From an uncultured Lachnospiraceae bacterium (GTDB lineage Bacteria; Bacillota_A; Clostridia; Lachnospirales; Lachnospiraceae): DNA of 31,749 nt. Made by a program: the position numbers and the translations under genes. Location of the stretch: the NCBI GenBank assembly GCA_947564305.1, contig CANOBT010000056.1, positions 1 to 31,749 of the forward strand. The letters are read 5' to 3'. Below are positions 1 to 7,710 of this stretch, in pieces. The notes under the pieces were generated by a model, which worked only from the letters and a program-made list of their open reading frames with translations, had not been told where the DNA came from and did no database searches. Numbering within the stretch: position 1 is the stretch's first letter; each line of letters opens with the position of its first letter.

Positions 1-242
1 AAGATTGTATATACGTCATAATTTCTGTCAATGATGAATATGTATATCTGGCAGATGGGAAAAAAAGAACCGTTAGTCAGGCTAAAAGAAAGAATCGTAA
101 GCATGTGCAGCCGATTGGCAAAGCATACTGCGGTTCCGTCACTGATAATGATGAAATAAAAAAAGTGATCAAGCGGTATATCAAGGGATATGCAGATGTG
201 GATGAAAGTAAAAAGAATGTGCAAAAGGCACGGGAGGATTAA
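1..242 (+). CDS. KOW-domain RNA-binding protein (L14e-like), 3' part only
   Basis: An open frame from base 3 to the TAA at 240-242 gives the last 79 residues of a small basic protein; the start lies left of the window. The visible part contains [12 protein letters not shown] followed by a lysine/arginine-rich stretch ([11 protein letters not shown]). This is the style of the KOW-domain, L14e/L19-like RNA-binding proteins found next to infA in clostridial ribosomal operons. It ends 2 bases before infA, and its last codons contain the infA ribosome binding site (GGGAGG), so translation of the two is probably coupled. A direct role in ribosome assembly is inferred from position only. Confidence 0.75.
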   Translation, partial: DCIYVIISVNDEYVYLADGKKRTVSQAKRKNRKHVQPIGKAYCGSVTDNDEIKKVIKRYIKGYADVDESKKNVQKARED

Positions 243-244
243 GT

Positions 245-463
245 ATGTCAAAGGCTGACGTGATCGAGATTGAAGGAGTCGTAGTGGAAAAACTGCCGAA
301 TGCAATGTTCAAGGTAGAGCTGGAAAATGGCCATATTGTACTGGCACATATCAGCGGGAAATTACGTATGAATTTTATTAAGATTTTACCTGGGGATAAG
401 GTGACTTTGGAAATGTCCCCATACGATCTCAGCAAAGGAAGAATTGTTTGGAGAGATAAGTAA
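245..463 (+). CDS. infA: Translation initiation factor IF-1
   Basis: The 72-residue product is exactly the normal IF-1 length. It is a single OB-fold (S1-like) protein that binds the ribosomal A site on the 30S subunit during initiation. Recognisable stretches are the N-terminal [11 protein letters not shown], the middle [15 protein letters not shown] and the C-terminal [18 protein letters not shown] at 232-237 is well spaced for the ATG at 245. The gene sits between the KOW protein and rpmJ, the standard order in Firmicutes. Identification is firm. Confidence 0.97.
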   Translation: MSKADVIEIEGVVVEKLPNAMFKVELENGHIVLAHISGKLRMNFIKILPGDKVTLEMSPYDLSKGRIVWRDK

Positions 464-471
464 AAAAGGTG

Positions 472-501
472 TTGACTTTCTGAAAGACTTGGTGCTATAC
501 T
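472..501 (+). promoter_or_regulatory. Probable sigma-A promoter for rpmJ and downstream genes
   Basis: TTGACT (472-477) and TATACT (496-501) are separated by 18 bases directly after infA. A roughly 75-base leader follows, in which a CCGT...ACGG inverted repeat (about 511-540) could fold. This would give the distal ribosomal genes a second entry point for RNA polymerase. Confidence 0.6.
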
Positions 502-583
502 ATGAAATGACCGTCTTTGGTTTGGTGTGCCCAAAAACGGCAGTGACCTAAGGTTTCAGCAAAGGATGGAAGGAGGATTTGAC

Positions 584-697
584 ATGAAGGTTAGATCATC
601 AGTAAAACCAATCTGTGAAAAATGCAAGATTATCAAGAGAAAAGGAAGTATCCGGGTAATCTGCGAAAATCCGAAGCACAAACAAAGACAAGGCTGA
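584..697 (+). CDS. rpmJ: 50S ribosomal protein L36
   Basis: The 37-residue product starts [15 protein letters not shown] and carries the zinc-ribbon pattern of the C+ form of L36: Cys-X2-Cys, a later Cys, and a His near the C-terminus ([11 protein letters not shown]). It binds 23S rRNA in the large subunit. AGGAGG at 571-576 precedes the ATG. It follows the promoter-like sequence at 472-501 and precedes the long gap before rpsM. Length and motif match the family exactly. Confidence 0.96.
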   Translation: MKVRSSVKPICEKCKIIKRKGSIRVICENPKHKQRQG

Positions 698-1075
698 TAT
701 GGCTTGCAGCAATTGTTTGTAATAATTCAGGCGGCTGACAGCAGACATATACAGGTATGTGTCGCTGTTTAATATACAGTAAGGATACATCTGGCTCGTG
801 TACAGGTACCGACGAGACTGATGGTCTTTACATTTTCTGTGTTTTCAGGAGATATAAGAATTGGTTCATATCAGTTCATTTATAATGAGACATATGAAAA
901 TGTAAATGTATATTGCTTATAATACCCGGCAAGATGCGTAGCTTCAGGCGCAGTCGGGAAAGGGCGTGATAATATCATGCCTGGGTAGATTGAAAACGGA
1001 GAAGTTATCACCATTTCAAGATACCCCAATTTGGGACAATATTAAAGAATCATATTTAAAATGGAGGAAAGACAC
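698..1075 (+). promoter_or_regulatory. Structured 378-base gap upstream of rpsM (candidate ribosomal-protein leader)
   Basis: No convincing gene is present. The 3' half is rich in complementary segments: CCCG 925-928 with CGGG 955-958 enclosing TGCG 935-938 with CGCA 949-952; GGCGTGA 963-969 with TCATGCC 975-981; and an alternative outer pairing of ACCCGGCA (924-931) with the TGCCTGGGT segment (978-986). Perfect TATAAT boxes lie at 881-886 and 918-923, but neither has a good -35. The long, foldable gap inside an otherwise tight ribosomal operon suggests an autoregulatory leader, for example bound by S4 or S13. The ligand is inferred, not shown. Confidence 0.45.
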
Positions 1076-1444
1076 ATGGCTCGTATTGCAGGTGTAGACT
1101 TACCAAGAGACAAACGTGTAGAGATCGGTCTGACTTATATTTATGGAATTGGAAGAACAAGTTCAAACCGTATCTTAGCAGAGGCTGGGGTTAGCCCAGA
1201 TACTCGTGTAAGAGATTTGACGAGTGAGGAAGTAAAGAAGATCAGCGAGGTAATCGACGCAACTCAGGTTGTAGAAGGTGACCTTAGACGAGAGATTCAG
1301 TTGAATATCAAGAGACTGAAAGAAATCGGGTGCTACCGCGGAATCCGTCATAGAAAAGGGCTTCCGGTACGTGGTCAGAAGACAAAGACAAACGCAAGAA
1401 CATGTAAAGGTCCTAAGAGAACAGTAGCTAATAAGAAAAAGTGA
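1076..1444 (+). CDS. rpsM: 30S ribosomal protein S13
   Basis: The product has 122 residues and starts [21 protein letters not shown], with the typical helical body ([12 protein letters not shown]) and basic C-terminal tail [17 protein letters not shown] that contacts tRNA and the 30S head. An in-frame ATG exists at 1061, but GGAGG at 1063-1067 lies inside that extension and is correctly spaced for the ATG at 1076, so 1076 is taken as the start. It is followed directly by the 84-bp tandem repeat rather than by rpsK. Confidence 0.96.
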   Translation: MARIAGVDLPRDKRVEIGLTYIYGIGRTSSNRILAEAGVSPDTRVRDLTSEEVKKISEVIDATQVVEGDLRREIQLNIKRLKEIGCYRGIRHRKGLPVRGQKTKTNARTCKGPKRTVANKKK

Positions 1445-1446
1445 GC

Positions 1447-1625
1447 ACTTAGCGAAAGCAAGCCCGAAGAGCGCAGCTTGAGGTTAGTGCGAACTTTATT
1501 CGCAGAACGAAGGGATGCGAATATCCCGTTACTTAGCGAAAGCAAACCCGAAGAGCGCAGCTTGAGGTTAGTGCGAACTTTATTCGCAGAACGAAGTGAA
1601 GCGAATATCCCGTTACTAAGCAAAG
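1447..1625 (+). repeat. Two tandem 84-bp repeats plus a partial third copy between rpsM and rpsK
   Basis: Copy 1 is 1447-1530 and copy 2 is 1531-1614, both beginning ACTTAGCGAAAGCA. I count 3 mismatches between them. A degenerate third start (ACTAAGCAAAG) follows at 1615-1625. Each copy holds a perfect 7-bp inverted repeat, TATTCGC/GCGAATA (1497-1503 with 1517-1523; 1581-1587 with 1601-1607), a mini-hairpin GC-GAAA-GC, and a GCACT...AGTGC type pairing. The unit looks like a REP-like or otherwise mobile palindromic element inserted between two co-transcribed essential genes. Confidence 0.9.
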
Positions 1626-1662
1626 TGGAATATATAGAATATGAGAAAGTAGGTTAGTTTAA

Positions 1663-2058
1663 ATGGCGAAGAAAGTTACGAAAAAAGTGACAAAAAAACG
1701 TGTCAAGAAAAACGTTGAACGAGGACAGGCTCATATCCAGTCATCTTTTAATAATACAATTGTAACGTTGACGGATGCACAGGGAAATGCTCTTTCATGG
1801 GCAAGTGCGGGCGGTCTGGGATTTAGAGGTTCAAGGAAATCTACTCCATACGCAGCACAGATGGCAGCAGAGACAGCAGCTAAAGCAGCGTTGGTTCACG
1901 GCCTGAAGACGGTAGATGTCTTCGTAAAGGGACCAGGTTCAGGAAGAGAAGCAGCAATCAGAGCATTGCAGGCTTGCGGCATTGATGTAATCAGCATCAA
2001 AGATGTCACTCCGGTACCACATAATGGATGCCGTCCACCGAAACGCAGAAGAGTATAA
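1663..2058 (+). CDS. rpsK: 30S ribosomal protein S11
   Basis: The 131-residue product has the S11 core ([51 protein letters not shown] at the C-terminus) after a lysine-rich N-terminal extension with an imperfect KKVTKK repeat. S11 forms part of the 30S platform next to the mRNA exit path. The Shine-Dalgarno sequence is weak (only AGG around 1651-1653), unlike the strong sites of neighbouring genes. This may be a consequence of the repeat insertion just upstream. Confidence 0.96.
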   Translation: MAKKVTKKVTKKRVKKNVERGQAHIQSSFNNTIVTLTDAQGNALSWASAGGLGFRGSRKSTPYAAQMAAETAAKAALVHGLKTVDVFVKGPGSGREAAIRALQACGIDVISIKDVTPVPHNGCRPPKRRRV

Positions 2059-2082
2059 TCATATACAGGAGGAAGTAGAAAA

Positions 2083-2676
2083 ATGGCAGTAAACAGAGTC
2101 CCGGTCCTTAAAAGATGCCGTTCCTTAGGTATGGACCCAATCTATTTAGGTGTGAATAAAAAGTCAAGAAGACAGTTAAAAAGAAGCAACAGAAAGATGA
2201 GTGAATATGGTCTTCAGTTGCGTGAGAAACAGAAAGCAAAATTTATTTACGGTGTATTGGAGAAACCGTTCAGAAATTATTTCGTAAAGGCAAAACAGCA
2301 GGAAGGCATGACCGGTGAGAACTTGATGGTTCTTCTGGAATCCAGACTGGATAATGTCATGTTCCGTATGGGATTTGCAAGAACGAGAAAAGAAGCAAGA
2401 CAGATTGTCGGTCATAAGCATGTACTGGTAAATGGCAAATCCGTTAAGATTCCGTCTTACCTTGTAAAAGCCGGCGATGTAATCGAGATTAAGGAAAAGC
2501 ATAAAGGATGCCAGAGGTATAAGGATATTCTGGAAGTAACAGGCGGCAATATGATTCCAGATTGGCTGGAAGTAGATGCAGAAAATCTGAAAGGTGAAGT
2601 AAAGGAACTTCCAAAGAGAGAAGCAATTGATGTTCCTGTTGACGAGATGTTGATCGTCGAGTTGTATTCTAAATAA
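2083..2676 (+). CDS. rpsD: 30S ribosomal protein S4
   Basis: The product has 197 residues, normal for S4. It has an N-terminal 16S-rRNA-binding region (VPVLKRCRSLGMDP) and an S4 RNA-binding domain in the middle (ESRLDNVMFRMGFARTRKEA, VNGKSVKIPSYLVKAGD). The N-terminal region lacks the four-cysteine zinc site of the C+ type. S4 is a primary 30S assembly protein and often a translational regulator of its own operon, which makes the structured gap before rpsM relevant. The ribosome binding site AGGAGG is just upstream. Confidence 0.96.
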   Translation: MAVNRVPVLKRCRSLGMDPIYLGVNKKSRRQLKRSNRKMSEYGLQLREKQKAKFIYGVLEKPFRNYFVKAKQQEGMTGENLMVLLESRLDNVMFRMGFARTRKEARQIVGHKHVLVNGKSVKIPSYLVKAGDVIEIKEKHKGCQRYKDILEVTGGNMIPDWLEVDAENLKGEVKELPKREAIDVPVDEMLIVELYSK

Positions 2677-2724
2677 TAATCTGAACCCCTCAATTTTTTT
2701 AACCCAATAAGGAGGGTCTGCGTA

Positions 2725-3684
2725 GTGTTTGACTTTAATAAACCGAATATTGAGATTACGGAAATTTCAGAAGATAAGAAATATGGAAGATTTGTTGTAG
2801 AGCCTTTAGAGAGAGGGTATGGAATCACATTGGGGAATTCCCTGAGGAGAATCATGCTCTCATCCCTTCCTGGAGCGGCGGTTAGTTTTGTGAAGATTGA
2901 TGGAGTCCTGCACGAATTTAGTTCCATTCCGGGTGTAAAAGAAGATGTGACCGAGATTATCATGAACCTGAAATCACTGGCAATCAAGAATACATCGGAA
3001 TCAGACGAAGTGAAGACTGCATATATTGAATTCGAGGGTGAAGGCGTCGTAACAGGCGCTGACATCCAGGCGGATTCGGATATTGAAATTATGAATCCAG
3101 ATCAGATCATTGCTACCCTGAGCGGCGGTAAGGACAGTAAATTGTACATGGAACTTACGATTACAAAAGGGAGAGGCTATATAAGCGCAGATAAGAACAA
3201 GGGTGAGGATTTGCCGATTGGCGTCATCCCGATAGATTCTATCTATACACCTGTGGACCGTGTAAATATGGCGGTACAGAACACACGTGTCGGACAGATT
3301 ACCGACTATGATAAGCTGACACTGGATGTGTGGACAAAGGGTACGTTACTTCCGGATGAGGCTGTCAGCCTTGCTGCAAAGGTACTTAGTGAGCATCTGA
3401 AATTATTCATTGACTTGTCAGAGGTTGCACAGGCCGCTGAGGTCATGATTGAAAAAGAAGATGATGAAAAAGAGAAAGTCCTGGAAATGAGCATTGATGA
3501 ACTGGAACTGTCTGTACGTTCATACAATTGCTTGAAGAGAGCTGGCATCAATACGGTTGAAGAACTTACAAATAAGACGCCAGAGGACATGATGAAAGTA
3601 AGGAACCTGGGACGTAAATCTCTGGAAGAGGTCCTTGCAAAACTTAAGGAACTCGATCTTGAGTTAAACTCAGGTGAGGAATAA
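2725..3684 (+). CDS. rpoA: DNA-directed RNA polymerase subunit alpha
   Basis: The product has 319 residues. The N-terminal dimerisation/assembly domain is recognised by [20 protein letters not shown] and [14 protein letters not shown]. The C-terminal domain (about 250-315) has the helix-hairpin-helix signature [18 protein letters not shown] and [11 protein letters not shown], which contacts UP elements and activators. The start codon is GTG at 2725, with GGAGG at 2711-2715; no in-frame ATG fits the conserved N-terminus. It lies in the standard position between rpsD and rplQ. Confidence 0.97.
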   Translation: MFDFNKPNIEITEISEDKKYGRFVVEPLERGYGITLGNSLRRIMLSSLPGAAVSFVKIDGVLHEFSSIPGVKEDVTEIIMNLKSLAIKNTSESDEVKTAYIEFEGEGVVTGADIQADSDIEIMNPDQIIATLSGGKDSKLYMELTITKGRGYISADKNKGEDLPIGVIPIDSIYTPVDRVNMAVQNTRVGQITDYDKLTLDVWTKGTLLPDEAVSLAAKVLSEHLKLFIDLSEVAQAAEVMIEKEDDEKEKVLEMSIDELELSVRSYNCLKRAGINTVEELTNKTPEDMMKVRNLGRKSLEEVLAKLKELDLELNSGEE

Positions 3685-3864
3685 TCCGTTACAGTTATGA
3701 CAATATAAACTGTAATTATAATTCAGCTTAAGTTGAATATCCGGTCAGTAAGCCCGATGTGCATGGCAGGAGCATTTGATTAATAAGCCCGAAGATTGCA
3801 TAACCAAATGTTTTCTTTGTTGGACATAAAGTGTTTGGCAAAGAGTGAATGGAGGATTAGAACA
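3685..3864 (+). promoter_or_regulatory. 180-base leader before rplQ with hairpins and a direct repeat
   Basis: The gap holds a perfect 8-bp inverted repeat TTACAGTT/AACTGTAA (3689-3696 with 3708-3715) and an ATTCA...TGAAT pairing (about 3721-3738). A direct repeat TAAGCCCGA occurs at 3749-3757 and 3784-3792, each followed by TGCAT-type sequence. There is no T-run after the hairpins, so this is not an obvious terminator. A regulatory role is only suggested. Confidence 0.35.
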
Positions 3865-4401
3865 ATGGCAAAATATAGAAAACTTGGCAGAACATCAAGC
3901 CAGAGAAAAGCACTGATCAGGAATCAGGTAACAGCATTGCTTTATAATGGCAAGATTGTTACTACAGAAGCAAAGGCAAAGGAAATCCGCAAAGTCGCAG
4001 AGGGACTGATTGCCAAAGCTGTAAAGGAAAAAGATAACTATGAGGAAGTCACTGTAAAAGCAAAAGTTGCCCGCAAGGACAAGGACGGCAAGAGAGTGAA
4101 GGAAGTCGTTGATGGCAAGAAAGTTACAGTGTATGATGAAGTAGAAAAGAAGATCAAAAAAGATATGCCAAGCAGACTTCATGCAAGAAGAGAGATGCTC
4201 AAGGTTCTTTATCCTGTGACAGAAGTTCCGACTGCTGCTGCAGGAAAGAAGAAAAATACAAAAAAAGTTGATCTTGTAGACAAATTATTTACTGAGATTG
4301 CACCGAAGTATGAGAACCGCAAGGGTGGTTATACAAGAATTGTAAAGATTGCCCAGCGTAAAGGTGATGGAGCGTTGGAAGTACTGATTGAACTGGTATA
4401 A
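3865..4401 (+). CDS. rplQ: 50S ribosomal protein L17 with lysine-rich insertion
   Basis: The 178-residue product begins [20 protein letters not shown] and ends [21 protein letters not shown], both characteristic of L17, which sits near the exit-tunnel side of the 50S subunit. Bacterial L17 is usually about 115-130 residues. The extra length is a charged segment around residues 68-105 ([20 protein letters not shown]) and a further lysine-rich linker around 125-137. An upstream in-frame ATG at 3796 exists, but GGAGG at 3851-3855 supports 3865. It is the last gene of the operon. Confidence 0.95.
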   Translation: MAKYRKLGRTSSQRKALIRNQVTALLYNGKIVTTEAKAKEIRKVAEGLIAKAVKEKDNYEEVTVKAKVARKDKDGKRVKEVVDGKKVTVYDEVEKKIKKDMPSRLHARREMLKVLYPVTEVPTAAAGKKKNTKKVDLVDKLFTEIAPKYENRKGGYTRIVKIAQRKGDGALEVLIELV

Positions 4402-4447
4402 TATCTGGTCAATAGTATCAAATTGAATAGATTTAAAGTAAAATAAG

Positions 4448-4476
4448 AAGGATGGGAATGTGAACCCATCCTTTTT
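4448..4476 (+). terminator. Rho-independent terminator of the ribosomal operon
   Basis: AAGGATGGG (4448-4456) pairs perfectly with CCCATCCTT (4465-4473) around an 8-base loop, followed by a T-run to 4476. The opposite strand has a T-rich tail too, so it may also stop the convergent SleB-type gene. A GC-rich perfect inverted repeat (4481-4488 with 4492-4499) lies just beyond. Confidence 0.88.
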
Positions 4477-4556
4477 GTATGTGCGCCCAACGGGCGCACG
4501 TTCTATTCATATCATTCAAAATTTTAATATTTTAATTTTACTAAGTTCATATTATC

Positions 4557-5717
4557 TTACCAGGACTGGAAGAAAAGGTTATTTCCTATATTTACTCCGG
4601 GTCGGTCAGTTGCACCTGCATATAAGAAGTAATAACAATCTGCCACGGATGAAAGTCTGGCTCCACCTAAAGCTTCCTGTGCCACCTGATAGGACAGAGA
4701 GCTGGGACCTCTGGAAAGCACCGTATCGAGACGGCCTGTCCATGTAGGTTCAAACTGCCCTTCAGCATATACGACATCGCTGATTGTGTTGGGAAAGATG
4801 GAACTGTTTAAACGATTCATAATTACAGTTGCAACAGCAAGAAGGGAATCATGGTCCTGCATGGCCTCACATTCTAGAATGGCGGCAAATACATCTAATT
4901 CACTTCCCGAAACATTAGCTGCATCACCGTTTACGATAGTACTGTCAGATTCCTCTTTGTCTGTGGCGGTATCGGTGCTTGTATTCGTATCTGTATCTGG
5001 TGTGGATACAGTCGGCTTAGAAGCCGGCTTATTATTCATTTTGCGTTCTTCTTCTGCTTTCCTGGCTTCTTCTGCCTTTCGAGCTTCCTCCGCTTTCCTG
5101 GCTTCTTCCTCACGGAGCATGGTCAACTGCACAGTAAATGTTGCAAGATCTGTAGAAGTTGCCTCGGCTGTTGCATTTAAATCAATCCTGCGCTGCTCTA
5201 ATTGTTCCTGCAGCTCTTCCAGAGAAGCCTGCTGCTTCAGGAGTACCTGTTCCTGCTCGGCGATATCTTCTCGTATGGTCTGCAGTTGAATCAGCATATC
5301 GCGGTCATAGCTGCTGATATTTTCGATAAACTCTGCCTTATTTAGAAAATCAGTCATATTCTCTGCCGAAAAAAGCATTTCCAACAGTGATACATTTCCC
5401 ACTTCATACATATATTTAATGCGTGTCTTCATATCTTCGTACCGCTGCGATTCATCTGCCTGTGCATCTGCAAGCGAATCACGGGTACGCAAAATTTCAC
5501 TGTCGATAATTTCAATCTGATTTTTGACGGAGGAAATTTCATCGCTGATTTCTACCATTTCCTGATTGAGACCGTTCAGTTGTCCTGTCAAGGTACTGGT
5601 TTTATTTTCCAAATCTGCAATATCATCTGCCTTTACGGAGGTTGAAGGACTCAAAATGATAAGTGTGCAGATTAATAGAGCACCTGTTCGTAGCTTTTGT
5701 TTTACGCGAGGTTTCAT
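4557..5717 (-). CDS. Secreted coiled-coil cell-wall hydrolase (SleB/Hydrolase_2 domain)
   Basis: The product has 386 residues. It has an N-terminal signal peptide (hydrophobic core about 11-24, likely cleaved after SVKA, residue 30). A long coiled coil follows (about 31-228), like the N-terminal region of CwlO/PcsB-type hydrolases, ending in KAEEAR repeats. Next is a Thr/Ser/Asp-rich linker (about 229-268) and a C-terminal Hydrolase_2/SleB domain (about 272-386) with AILECEAMQD and VATVIMNRLNSSIFPNTI. In this family a glutamate in the first motif is catalytic, E282 or E284 here. Predicted role: peptidoglycan cleavage outside the membrane, the coiled coil serving regulation or localisation, possibly through FtsEX (inferred). 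It is convergent with the ribosomal operon and has its own promoter. Confidence 0.88.
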   Translation of the reverse strand: MKPRVKQKLRTGALLICTLIILSPSTSVKADDIADLENKTSTLTGQLNGLNQEMVEISDEISSVKNQIEIIDSEILRTRDSLADAQADESQRYEDMKTRIKYMYEVGNVSLLEMLFSAENMTDFLNKAEFIENISSYDRDMLIQLQTIREDIAEQEQVLLKQQASLEELQEQLEQRRIDLNATAEATSTDLATFTVQLTMLREEEARKAEEARKAEEARKAEEERKMNNKPASKPTVSTPDTDTNTSTDTATDKEESDSTIVNGDAANVSGSELDVFAAILECEAMQDHDSLLAVATVIMNRLNSSIFPNTISDVVYAEGQFEPTWTGRLDTVLSRGPSSLSYQVAQEALGGARLSSVADCYYFLYAGATDRPGVNIGNNLFFQSW

Positions 5718-5762
5718 AAATAAAATCCTTTCATATTCTCTATAAAATGAATTGCCTATGAT

Positions 5763-5791
5763 AGTATACTACAAATTGCATAATTAATCAA
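5763..5791 (-). promoter_or_regulatory. Promoter for the SleB-type hydrolase
   Basis: On the minus strand TTGATT (5791-5786) and TATACT (5768-5763) are separated by exactly 17 bases. They lie about 45 bases upstream of the start codon at 5717, with AAAGGA just before the gene. Confidence 0.65.
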
Positions 5792-5865
5792 TTTTTGTTA
5801 AAATAAAATCACAAAATTTTGTAGTAAATTTTACCAATATGAATAATGAAAGGAAACGAAAAAAT

Positions 5866-6714
5866 ATGAATCATATAAGAATGATAGGAATTGACTTGGA
5901 CGGAACCCTATTGACAACAGAAAAAAAATTACTTCCATTTACCAGACAGGTATTGGCAGAGGCAATCGAGAGAGGGATTCTGGTGGTGATGGCAACGGGA
6001 CGTCCTTATTCGGGTATTTTAGAGGAAATCCGTACCTTTCCTGGATTACGCTATGCATTAACATCCAATGGAGCACGAATTTTGGATATGCAGACAGGGG
6101 AGGTATTGACGGAACATCTTCTTCCCTTGAAAAGTGCGAAAAAGGCATTGGAAATCTTACAGAAATATGATACATTACAAGAGGTATATTTCGATGGGCA
6201 GGGATACGCAGAAGAGAAAAAGCTTGAGCTGATTTCACGCTACCATCATAATCCGCATATGTGGGATTATGTCCGGAAATCAAGAAAACCTGTTCCAAGC
6301 ATCTCAGAGCTGGTTGCCAGGAAGAATCAGGATATGGATAAGGTCCAGGCATTGTTTGCAGACATGGATGAGCTTAGCAGAGCCTGGAAGGAATTAGGGC
6401 AGTATGAAGAACTTGTACTTGTATCTTCCCTTGGCTATAATATTGAGATTAATGCGGTTGGTGTGGATAAGGGCAGGGGACTTATGGAATTGGGGGAACT
6501 GCTTGGAATCAGGCCGGAAGAAATTATGGCTTGTGGAGATGGGGATAATGATATCCAGATGTTGGAAAAAGCAGGCATTGGTATAGCTATGGGAAATGCC
6601 CTGGAGAATGTAAAAGCAGCCGCGGATTATGTGACGGAAACCAATGATGAAGAGGGAGTTGCAAAAGCTATTATAAAGTATGCATTTTGTAAAACAGGAG
6701 GAAAACAATGTTAG
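5866..6714 (+). CDS. HAD-superfamily Cof-type phosphatase
   Basis: The 282-residue product has HAD motif I DLDGTL with nucleophile Asp near the N-terminus, motif II around MATGRPYSG, and motif III/IV ACGDGDNDIQMLEKAG. A C2-type cap lies in the middle. Cof-like HADs dephosphorylate sugar phosphates, flavin precursors or similar small molecules; the substrate cannot be read from sequence. An in-frame ATG at 5839 exists, but GAAAGGA at about 5848-5853 supports 5866. The stop overlaps the uppP start by 7 bases, so the two are co-transcribed and probably translationally coupled. Confidence 0.88.
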   Translation: MNHIRMIGIDLDGTLLTTEKKLLPFTRQVLAEAIERGILVVMATGRPYSGILEEIRTFPGLRYALTSNGARILDMQTGEVLTEHLLPLKSAKKALEILQKYDTLQEVYFDGQGYAEEKKLELISRYHHNPHMWDYVRKSRKPVPSISELVARKNQDMDKVQALFADMDELSRAWKELGQYEELVLVSSLGYNIEINAVGVDKGRGLMELGELLGIRPEEIMACGDGDNDIQMLEKAGIGIAMGNALENVKAAADYVTETNDEEGVAKAIIKYAFCKTGGKQC

Positions 6715-7547
6715 AGGCATTAAAAGTAATTATTTTAGGGATTGTGGAAGGTATCACAGAGTGGCTTCCCATTAGCAGCACAGGACATCTTATCCTTGTG
6801 GAAGAATTTATAAAGCTGGACTTGAGTGAGGCTTTTGTTGAAATGTTTAATGTGGTGATTCAGCTTGGGGCAATCATGGCAGTGGTTGTGATTTATTTTC
6901 ATAAACTGAATCCATTCTCTCCGAGAAAGACAGAAAAGCAGAAGATGTTGACCATACAGCTTTGGGTGAAAGTCATTATTGCGGCAATACCGGCAGCGGT
7001 GATAGGGCTTCTCTTTGATGATATGATAGAAGAGAAATTTATGAATGCATATGTGGTGGCCGCTACCTTGATCATCTATGGTATTTTATTTATTGTAGTC
7101 GAGGAAAGTCATAAGAATAAGCAGCCCCAGGTAACAAAGCTTTCAAAGCTGACGATACCAATGGTGTTGATTATAGGTGCATTTCAGGTGCTTGCATTGA
7201 TTCCAGGAACTTCCCGGTCAGGAGCAACAATCATCGGTGCGTTACTGATTGGGACAGCAAGAGGTGTAGCAGCAGAATTCACTTTCTTTTTAGGTATTCC
7301 GGTGATGTTCGGGGCCAGTTTCCTGAAGATTGTAAAATTTTTGATGGAAGGAGCCGGAATTACCGGACAGGAATTTTTCCTGCTTCTGCTCGGATGCGGA
7401 GTATCTTTTGGAGTATCTGTTTTTGCCATTAAATTTTTGATGCAGTACATAAAGAACCATGACTTTAAGGCCTTTGGGTACTACAGGATCGTACTTGGAG
7501 TTATTGTGCTGTTGTATTTTGGAATTTCGGGATTGCTGAAAGCATAA
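6708..7547 (+). CDS. uppP: Undecaprenyl-diphosphatase
   Basis: The product has 279 residues with about eight hydrophobic segments. It carries both family motifs: the glutamate-rich GIVEGITEWLPISSTGHLIL near the N-terminus and PGTSRSGATI in the middle. UppP (BacA family) dephosphorylates undecaprenyl pyrophosphate at the membrane to recycle the lipid carrier for peptidoglycan and other surface polymers, and it contributes to bacitracin tolerance. GGAGG lies just before the ATG, inside the end of the HAD gene. A long-looped terminator-like hairpin follows. Confidence 0.95.
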   Translation: MLEALKVIILGIVEGITEWLPISSTGHLILVEEFIKLDLSEAFVEMFNVVIQLGAIMAVVVIYFHKLNPFSPRKTEKQKMLTIQLWVKVIIAAIPAAVIGLLFDDMIEEKFMNAYVVAATLIIYGILFIVVEESHKNKQPQVTKLSKLTIPMVLIIGAFQVLALIPGTSRSGATIIGALLIGTARGVAAEFTFFLGIPVMFGASFLKIVKFLMEGAGITGQEFFLLLLGCGVSFGVSVFAIKFLMQYIKNHDFKAFGYYRIVLGVIVLLYFGISGLLKA

Positions 7548-7600
7548 CATGGGACGGTGCAGCATTTTATTTTGTAAATATATGAAAAAATTATACAGTT

Positions 7601-7655
7601 CAGCCATGCGTGAATGTGAATTTATAGACGTTATGGCTGGATTGTTTATTTTTTT
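7601..7655 (+). terminator. Probable terminator after uppP
   Basis: CAGCCAT (7601-7607) pairs with ATGGCTG (7633-7639), followed by a T-rich tract (7641-7655). The 25-base loop is long, so confidence is moderate. Confidence 0.55.
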
Positions 7656-7676
7656 GAATAAAATGACAGGCAAGGC

Positions 7677-7704
7677 TTGAAATTTCGTAAAAACATGATA
7701 GAAT
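7677..7704 (+). promoter_or_regulatory. Promoter for the structured leader and ABC transporter
   Basis: TTGAAA (7677-7682) and TAGAAT (7699-7704) are 16 bases apart, predicting transcription from about 7711, at the left end of the hairpin-rich region. Confidence 0.6.
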
Positions 7705-7710
7705 ATTTAA

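Noticed and set aside
1447..1614. CRISPR-like array
   Set aside because: The two 84-bp units are directly adjacent without spacers, are too long, and no cas gene is present.
2457..3065. A 202-residue minus-strand open frame across rpsD and rpoA
   Set aside because: It lies wholly over two certain ribosomal-operon genes and shows no domain or ribosome binding site.
4481..4499. GC-rich 8-bp inverted repeat as a second terminator
   Set aside because: There is no T-run on either strand directly after it; it may only add to the terminator at 4448-4476.
4786..5289. A 167-residue plus-strand open frame opposite the SleB-type hydrolase gene
   Set aside because: It is low-complexity Ser/Ala/Val-rich sequence, as expected antisense to the repetitive coiled-coil region, with no ribosome binding site; the minus-strand gene is clear.
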